Assembly (NCBI GenBank): GCA_015265235.1
Contig: JABZYJ010000064.1
Span: 1 to 10,944, forward strand
Source of the DNA: Selenomonas sp.
GTDB taxonomy: Bacteria > Bacillota > Negativicutes > Selenomonadales > Selenomonadaceae
Length of the DNA stretch: 10,944 bases
Direction of reading: 5' to 3'
Translations under genes and position numbers: made by a program
The notes under the pieces: generated by a model
The model's input: only the letters and a program-made list of their open reading frames with translations
What the model was told of the DNA's origin: nothing
Database searches by the model: none
Shown here: piece after piece, positions 7,186 to 10,944 of the stretch
Numbering within the stretch: the first letter of the stretch is position 1
Layout: each line of letters opens with the position of its first letter

Positions 7186-8844
7186 TTACATCTTCTCCGG
7201 CGCGGAAACGCCCAGAATACCAAGGCTGTGGCGAATCACACGCCCGGTCGCCATGACGAGGGCGAGGCGGGCAGAGGCAAGTGCGGGCTCCTGTCCAACA
7301 ATGCGGCATTTATTGTAAAACGCATGGAATGCGGCCGCGAGCTCATGGCTGTAGCGTGCGATGCGCTGAGGAGCGTATTCCGCTGCAGCACGCTCGATCT
7401 CCTCAGGATAGGCAGCGAGCTTCTTGATGAGTGCCGTCTCCGTCTCATCCGTCAGGCGTTCCAGCTCCGCCCCATCCGCAGGGACAATTTTCGACTCCTC
7501 CGCCTGACGGAAGATGCTGGAAATGCGTGCATGCGCATACTGGATGTAGTAGACAGGATTTTCATTCGTTCTCTTCTTTGCGAGATCGAGATCGAAATCC
7601 AATTGGCTGTCGAGGGAGCGCATCAGGAAGAAATACCGCGCCGCATCGACGCCGACCTCCTCCATCAATTCCCGCAGCGTCACCGTCTCCCCCGTGCGCT
7701 TGCTCAGCTTTACGACCTCACCGTCACGATAGAGACTCACCATCTGCAGGAGAAGCACCGTAAGCTGCTTGGGATCGTGCCCGAGCGCCGCCATTGCCGC
7801 CTTGACACGGGCGACATAGCCGTGATGATCCGCCCCCCAGATATTGACGAGCCTGCCGAAGCTACGCGCGTACTTATTGTCATGATAGGCAATATCCGCG
7901 GCAAGATACGTCGGTACGCCGTTGTCGCGGAAGATCACGCGATCCTTGTCATCCCCGTAGTCCGTCGAGCGCAGCCAGACCGCACCGTCCTTCTCGTAGG
8001 CGGCGCCGCGTTCGAGCAGCACATCGACGACGCGGCGCACGGCTGCCGGATGGAGTGTGCGCTCACTGAACCACGCATCGAATGTCACCCCGAAATCTGC
8101 GAGATCCTCGCGAAGTGCGGCAAGTTTCTCGCGATAGGCAATGTCCTTGAACTGTTCCAGACGCTCCTCCTCGGACAGAGCGAGATAGCGATCCCCATCA
8201 CGGTCGATGATGCGCTGTGCCGTCTCCACGATATCCGCACCGTGGTAGCCGTTCTCAGGGAACAGTACCTCCCGTCCGAGGAGTTCCAGATAGCGTGCAT
8301 TCACCGATACGGCGAGCAAATGCATCTGGTTGCCCGCATCGTTGACATAGTACTCGCTCTCCACCGTATAGCCTGCCGTCCGCAGCAGCGTTACCAGCGC
8401 CGAGCCGACCGCCGCACCGCGTCCGTGCCCGACGTGCAGCGGTCCCGTCGGATTCGCGCTGACGTATTCCACCTGAATCGGCGCCGCATCCTTCGGCGCC
8501 AGTGTACCGTAGTTCTCCCCCGCACGCAGAATCCCACGCAGGGTATCCGCCATCACATCTTTTTTGAGATAGAAATTGAGGAAGCCCGGTCCTGCCACCT
8601 CCGCATGATCGAGCCATGCGCCCGTAAGATGGGCACGGAGCGCCTCCGCGATCTTCTTCGGCGGCTGACGAAAGACGCGCGCCGACTGCATCGCAAAGTT
8701 CGTGGCGAAATCGCCCAACGCCTTATCCGGCGGCTCCTCCAGAAGAATGGGGGGAAGTGCGCCGCCCTCCGGCAGCTCTCCCGCCGCCGCAGCGGCCTCC
8801 ACGGCACGAAGCAGTGCCTGCTCAATCTGCTGTTTGATCTCCAC
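7186..8844 (-). CDS. argS: Arginyl-tRNA synthetase
   Basis: Class I aminoacyl-tRNA synthetase that charges tRNA-Arg using ATP, cytosolic; 552 residues, within the family range. The N-terminal Add-1-type domain (about 1-110) binds the tRNA. The catalytic domain carries EYVSANPTGPLHVGHGRG with the HIGH equivalent HVGH at 137-140, YYVNDAGNQM, NIWGADHHGYV and the KMSK-type loop KLSKR at 380-384. The C-terminal DALR anticodon-binding domain includes YIQYAHARISSI and ends LGILGVSAPEKM. I start at the GTG at 8844, which gives the usual VEIKQQIEQALLRAV-type beginning; AAAGGAG lies 11 bases upstream, a slightly long spacing. The start is inside the end of the DUF1934 gene (23-base overlap), suggesting coupled translation. 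No T-box leader is present upstream. Confidence 0.96.
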   Translation of the reverse strand: MEIKQQIEQALLRAVEAAAAAGELPEGGALPPILLEEPPDKALGDFATNFAMQSARVFRQPPKKIAEALRAHLTGAWLDHAEVAGPGFLNFYLKKDVMADTLRGILRAGENYGTLAPKDAAPIQVEYVSANPTGPLHVGHGRGAAVGSALVTLLRTAGYTVESEYYVNDAGNQMHLLAVSVNARYLELLGREVLFPENGYHGADIVETAQRIIDRDGDRYLALSEEERLEQFKDIAYREKLAALREDLADFGVTFDAWFSERTLHPAAVRRVVDVLLERGAAYEKDGAVWLRSTDYGDDKDRVIFRDNGVPTYLAADIAYHDNKYARSFGRLVNIWGADHHGYVARVKAAMAALGHDPKQLTVLLLQMVSLYRDGEVVKLSKRTGETVTLRELMEEVGVDAARYFFLMRSLDSQLDFDLDLAKKRTNENPVYYIQYAHARISSIFRQAEESKIVPADGAELERLTDETETALIKKLAAYPEEIERAAAEYAPQRIARYSHELAAAFHAFYNKCRIVGQEPALASARLALVMATGRVIRHSLGILGVSAPEKM

Positions 8845-9292
8845 CTTGATTTGATCTCCTTTGCATTGGCTCAATTCGTATTTCCATCGTGTTGTCGCTC
8901 TGACGCATCCCGTCCACATAGAGCGTATAGAAAATATACGCTTCCTCCACCCCGTCCGGGAAGCTGCGCACGCGCAGGCGCCGCGTCAGCGTGGACAGCG
9001 AGAACCGCCCGTACGGGGTGCGGTAGTCGCCACGCCGTTCCTGCCCCGGGACGAAGTTCTGCGTACAGCGGACGACGCCGCGCCGCTGCAGGCGCACATC
9101 GTCCGCACCGATGCGCAGAATCGTCGGGACAATCGCGCCCTCGATCAGCTCTGCATCATCATAGCTCACATAGCGGCTCTCTCCACGCAAAAAACGCCGT
9201 CCTATTACGGACAGCGTAATGCGGCTCTCCTCGCCCGCAGCATCCACCTGTCTTCCCTTGAGAAAGACACGCACCTGCTCCGCACCCTTCAT
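8822..9292 (-). CDS. DUF1934 family protein (YwiB-like)
   Basis: A 156-residue protein of the DUF1934 family, predicted from family knowledge to fold as a calycin-like beta-barrel; its function is not known. The segment RRGDYRTPYGRFSLSTLTRRLRVR contains the family's characteristic Y-x-T-P-Y-G, preceded by LRIGADDVRLQRRGVV and followed by alternating strand-like sequence (AYIFYTLYVDG, NTMEIRIEP). There is no signal peptide or membrane segment. The ATG at 9292 follows an excellent GGAGGAGG ribosome binding site; an in-frame ATG at 9340 lies upstream of that site and inside a hairpin, so I reject it. In Bacillus the homologue ywiB is also next to argS, and here the two genes overlap by 23 bases. 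It is probably the first gene of the housekeeping series. Confidence 0.87.
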   Translation of the reverse strand: MKGAEQVRVFLKGRQVDAAGEESRITLSVIGRRFLRGESRYVSYDDAELIEGAIVPTILRIGADDVRLQRRGVVRCTQNFVPGQERRGDYRTPYGRFSLSTLTRRLRVRSFPDGVEEAYIFYTLYVDGMRQSDNTMEIRIEPMQRRSNQGGDQTAD

Positions 9293-9326
9293 CGAAACCT
9301 CCTCCGATAAAAAGTGTTCCGTGCAG

Positions 9327-9354
9327 CGAGAGCACGACATCGGTCATGCTCTCG
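9327..9354 (-). promoter_or_regulatory. Strong hairpin in the leader of the DUF1934-argS genes
   Basis: On the minus strand CGAGAGCATGAC (9354-9343) pairs with GTCGTGCTCTCG (9338-9327) around a CGAT tetraloop: 12 pairs with one G-U. The 3' end of the stem is followed by 13 bases and then five T residues (9313-9309), too far for a canonical terminator, and the GGAGGAGG ribosome binding site comes right after. It could end cheX transcripts imperfectly, stabilise a processed 5' end, or be a regulatory leader. It does not resemble a T-box. Confidence 0.6.
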
Positions 9355-9367
9355 ACGCGTTATTCTT

Positions 9368-9471
9368 GGAATCACTGATAAAGCAGCCCCTCGGATGAGC
9401 GCAGATTGCCCGCCATCGTATCGGCAAAAAAGATGCGCTGAGATAGCCGCGCTGTATTGATCGGAGATTCC
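9368..9471. repeat. 104-bp imperfect palindrome after cheX
   Basis: The ends form an imperfect inverted repeat: GGAATCACTGATAAAGCAGC from 9368 against the reverse complement of about 9451-9471, with roughly 16 of 20-21 positions paired, the outermost six perfectly (GGAATC/GATTCC). Nested inside are AGCGCA/TGCGCT and TTGCC/GGCAA pairs around a short loop, so either strand can fold into one long interrupted hairpin. It starts one base after the cheX stop codon. The shape suggests a dispersed palindromic repeat (REP- or MITE-like) or a complex 3' hairpin; copy number cannot be judged because only one copy is in the window. Confidence 0.6.
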
Positions 9472-9472
9472 T

Positions 9473-9937
9473 TTATACCTGGTCAACGGCAATATCCAGC
9501 TCGATAAGTTTGCCGCTCAGATCCATTGCGACGACGAGGTACTGTCCATCGCAGACCTTCACCTCGAAGTCTGCCCCCACCGTCAGTGACGGCGTAGAGA
9601 TATCGACATCCAGCTCCAATGCCGTGATGTTCGTCGCCGTGTGCGCCGTCAGCATATTGCTCAGCTCTGAGATCGCGCTCTGCGCCATCTCGTCGAATGT
9701 CTCGACCGGCATCCCCATCATCATCTGCGACGCAATAAACTTGGCCGTCTCCTCACTCATATTGTAGACGACATTTCCGCGAATCTGCTTGGTAAAGCCG
9801 ACCAGCATCGAAACACCGAGGCTCTTGACGCGCGACTTCGCCGCATAGAGCTTCGTCCGCGTCGGCTCGGGGAATCCCAGCATCGGCATCACCGTCGTAA
9901 AGGCGTCCACAAAAGGATTGATCAGTTTTGCATCCAT
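9473..9937 (-). CDS. cheX: CheX-family chemotaxis phosphatase
   Basis: A 154-residue CheX/CheC-superfamily protein. The start MDAKLINPFVDAFTTVMPMLGF is typical of CheX, and ISELSNML carries the single E-x-x-N active-site motif (Glu91, Asn94) on the long helix that inserts into the active site of a phosphorylated CheY-like receiver. CheX homodimers remove phosphate from such regulators in the cytosol. The later region TPSLTVGADFEVKV and YLVVAMDLSGKLIELDIAV gives the strands of the dimer fold. AAGGAG lies 8 bases before the ATG and inside the last codons of the upstream gene, which stops 3 bases before this start; the pair is clearly one operon. No CheA, receptor or motor gene is in the window, so the signalling partner is unknown; the tethered receiver next door is the obvious candidate. 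Confidence 0.88.
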   Translation of the reverse strand: MDAKLINPFVDAFTTVMPMLGFPEPTRTKLYAAKSRVKSLGVSMLVGFTKQIRGNVVYNMSEETAKFIASQMMMGMPVETFDEMAQSAISELSNMLTAHTATNITALELDVDISTPSLTVGADFEVKVCDGQYLVVAMDLSGKLIELDIAVDQV

Positions 9938-9940
9938 CGA

Positions 9941-10804
9941 TTACTCTCCTTCTGCAAAGCCCACATTGATCCGGACGGTTCCAATCGGCAGCTGCATGCT
10001 GATACAGAACGTCGTCATGCGGGGACTTACAATATGCACCTGTGCGCCCGAGATCGTCCCCGGGGGCGTCAGGCGCAGTTCCTTCCCATCCAGGACATTG
10101 TTGATCTTTGAAACGGCTCGCCCTGCGATGATATTCGCGGCTTCCTCCACGGCATCTGGTGCCTCGTTCTCCGCGAGCTCTTCTACGGTCGAATATCCAA
10201 GCATGTGCATGGCGAAGAGCTGAACTACAGATTCCTCTGCATAGAGGATCACACGTCCTGTCGTGTAGCCCGTGATGCCGATGATCACCGCCGCACCGCT
10301 CACATCGAGTGTGCGCGACTCATAGGGTGCGATCTCCGGCTCTCCCTCCATGTTGAGGAGCCCCGACACGCCCTGCTGGAGGGCACGTGCAAACGGCTTT
10401 GCATAGAGTTCCCGAAACTCCGTCTCCTGTGTGGCAGATACCTGCCCGATCAGGTACAGCGTATCCACCAGATCCGCCTGCGAGACTGGCTTTTGAAGGA
10501 ACGCACGCACACCGACAGCCTTCCCTTGTGTGATGAGCTTCAGATCCTTCATCGCACTGATCATCAGAATCCGTGCATCCGCATCCAGCGCGAGGATACG
10601 TCTGCTGCACTCGAGGCCGTTTGTGTCCGGCAGGTTCATATCCATCGTTACGAAGTCCGGCCGCAGCTCTTCGTAGAGCTTCAATGCCTCCACGGCATCT
10701 GCCGCCATCCCACAGACCTCGAAATCCGTTTCCCTTAGATGTTCAGCAATCATCACGCGGCTGATCTTGGAGTCGTCCACGATCAGTACCCGCAGCTTTC
10801 CCAT
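9941..10804 (-). CDS. Response regulator with receiver domain fused to a CheX/CheC-like domain
   Basis: A 287-residue two-domain protein. Residues 1-120 are a CheY-like receiver: acidic pocket Asp10/Asp11 (VLIVDDSKISR), phospho-acceptor Asp55 (VTMDMNLPDTNG), Ser83 (MISAM) and Lys105 (LQKPVS), all the residues needed for phosphorylation. Residues about 125-287 form a CheX/CheC-like domain with DAVEEAANIIAGRAVSKINN, where E221-A-A-N224 is an E-x-x-N phosphatase motif, followed by LRLTPPGTISGAQV and strand-like FCISMQLPIGTVRINVGF. There is no DNA-binding output domain. The ATG at 10804 has GGGGGAG upstream. It is first in a two-gene unit with cheX and has its own promoter. I infer that the C-terminal domain dephosphorylates this receiver or another CheY; it could instead serve only as a dimer output module. 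Confidence 0.87.
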   Translation of the reverse strand: MGKLRVLIVDDSKISRVMIAEHLRETDFEVCGMAADAVEALKLYEELRPDFVTMDMNLPDTNGLECSRRILALDADARILMISAMKDLKLITQGKAVGVRAFLQKPVSQADLVDTLYLIGQVSATQETEFRELYAKPFARALQQGVSGLLNMEGEPEIAPYESRTLDVSGAAVIIGITGYTTGRVILYAEESVVQLFAMHMLGYSTVEELAENEAPDAVEEAANIIAGRAVSKINNVLDGKELRLTPPGTISGAQVHIVSPRMTTFCISMQLPIGTVRINVGFAEGE

Positions 10805-10844
10805 TCCTACTCCCCCTCTGCCACGAACATTTTATTCTAATTCT

Positions 10845-10873
10845 ATTATACACAAAAAAGGGCTGTTCGTCAC
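10845..10873 (-). promoter_or_regulatory. Sigma-A-type promoter of the response regulator-cheX operon
   Basis: Minus strand: -35 GTGACG (10873-10868, 4 of 6 to TTGACA), a 17-base spacer and a perfect -10 TATAAT (10850-10845). The start of transcription would be near 10838, giving a leader of about 34 bases. The -35 overlaps the stop codon of the upstream VOC gene. It does not look like a flagellar/chemotaxis sigma-28 promoter. Confidence 0.78.
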
Positions 10874-10944
10874 ATATTTTTTGGGAGAACTTCAATCCAG
10901 TAGCCGTCGGGATCCTCCACGAAATAGATGCCCATTTCCGCATT
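10870..10944 (-). CDS. C-terminal end of a VOC/glyoxalase I-type protein (5' part beyond window)
   Basis: The last 24 codons and a TGA stop. The visible tail GIYFVEDPDGYWIEVLP is the signature C-terminal strand of the vicinal-oxygen-chelate superfamily, most like glyoxalase I (lactoylglutathione lyase), in which the Glu of the WIE position is a metal ligand. The rest lies outside the window, so the exact enzyme cannot be assigned. No convincing terminator follows it; the next promoter overlaps its stop. Confidence 0.8.
   Translation of the reverse strand, partial: NAEMGIYFVEDPDGYWIEVLPKNM

Noticed and set aside
7120..9219. Very long plus-strand open frame opposite argS (about 700 codons), and similar ones at 1814-3499, 4109-5209 and 5179-6777
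   Set aside because: They lie antisense to well-identified genes (argS, mfd, pyrG), have Arg/His/Leu-rich translations with no family features, and reflect the GC-rich codon use of the opposite strand.
9293..9472. T-box riboswitch for argS
   Set aside because: I looked for the conserved T-box antiterminator sequence and a following intrinsic terminator and found neither on the minus strand.
9372..9477. Open minus-strand frame ending FADTMAGNLRSSEGLLYQ as a small protein or gene remnant
   Set aside because: There is no credible start codon with a ribosome binding site, and the whole frame lies within the palindrome, which explains the openness better.
9289..9492. 67-codon minus-strand frame overlapping the palindrome and hairpin
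   Set aside because: It starts inside cheX without a ribosome binding site and runs through both structured elements into the DUF1934 start; it looks like a shadow.
10851..10886. Intrinsic terminator for the VOC gene from the A-run and T-run flanking 10863-10874
   Set aside because: The only pairing is A/T with no GC stem, so it would not act as a terminator; the same bases make a good promoter instead.

Overview
The window reads as chromosomal DNA of a GC-rich, low-GC-lineage relative: a Firmicute of the Negativicutes type (Selenomonas or a close relative is my best guess). This rests on the protein sequences, on AGGAGG-type ribosome binding sites, and on neighbour pairs known from Bacillus (a DUF1934 gene next to argS, rpoE next to pyrG, mfd near a YabN-type methylase). 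It is an inference; no 16S gene or other definitive marker is present. Every supported gene lies on the minus strand, so transcription runs from high to low coordinates.

Layout in transcription order. The right edge (10944-10870) holds the last 24 codons of a glyoxalase-type VOC protein. A good sigma-A-like promoter (10845-10873) overlaps its stop codon and drives a two-gene chemotaxis-like unit: a response regulator fused to a CheX/CheC-type phosphatase domain (10804-9941), then a stand-alone CheX (9937-9473). Next comes a gene-free stretch (9472-9293) with two structured elements: a 104-bp imperfect palindrome that begins one base after the cheX stop, and a 12-bp-stem hairpin just upstream of the next ribosome binding site.

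From 9292 to 1120 is a tightly packed housekeeping series: DUF1934 gene, argS, rpoE (RNA polymerase delta), pyrG, mfd, and a tetrapyrrole-methylase-family gene. Three of its junctions are overlaps of 23, 4 and 8 bases, one is a 22-base gap, and the only sizeable gap (128 bases, argS to rpoE) contains two mutually exclusive hairpins. The series joins translation (argS), CTP supply (pyrG), and two proteins expected to act on RNA polymerase (delta and Mfd).

An A/T-tract-rich region (1063-1143) with a clear promoter then leads into hup (974-702, HU protein, TTG start), which ends in a canonical intrinsic terminator. An SDR oxidoreductase starts 18 bases past the terminator T-run and continues off the left edge.

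The least ordinary features are a delta subunit that stops after a basic tract and lacks the usual acidic tail, a YabN-like methylase without its MazG domain, a receiver-phosphatase fusion followed by a second phosphatase, the 104-bp palindrome, and near-helically phased A/T tracts in front of hup. I see no mobile-element genes, CRISPR array, tRNA or rRNA, and no clearly undescribed multi-gene system.
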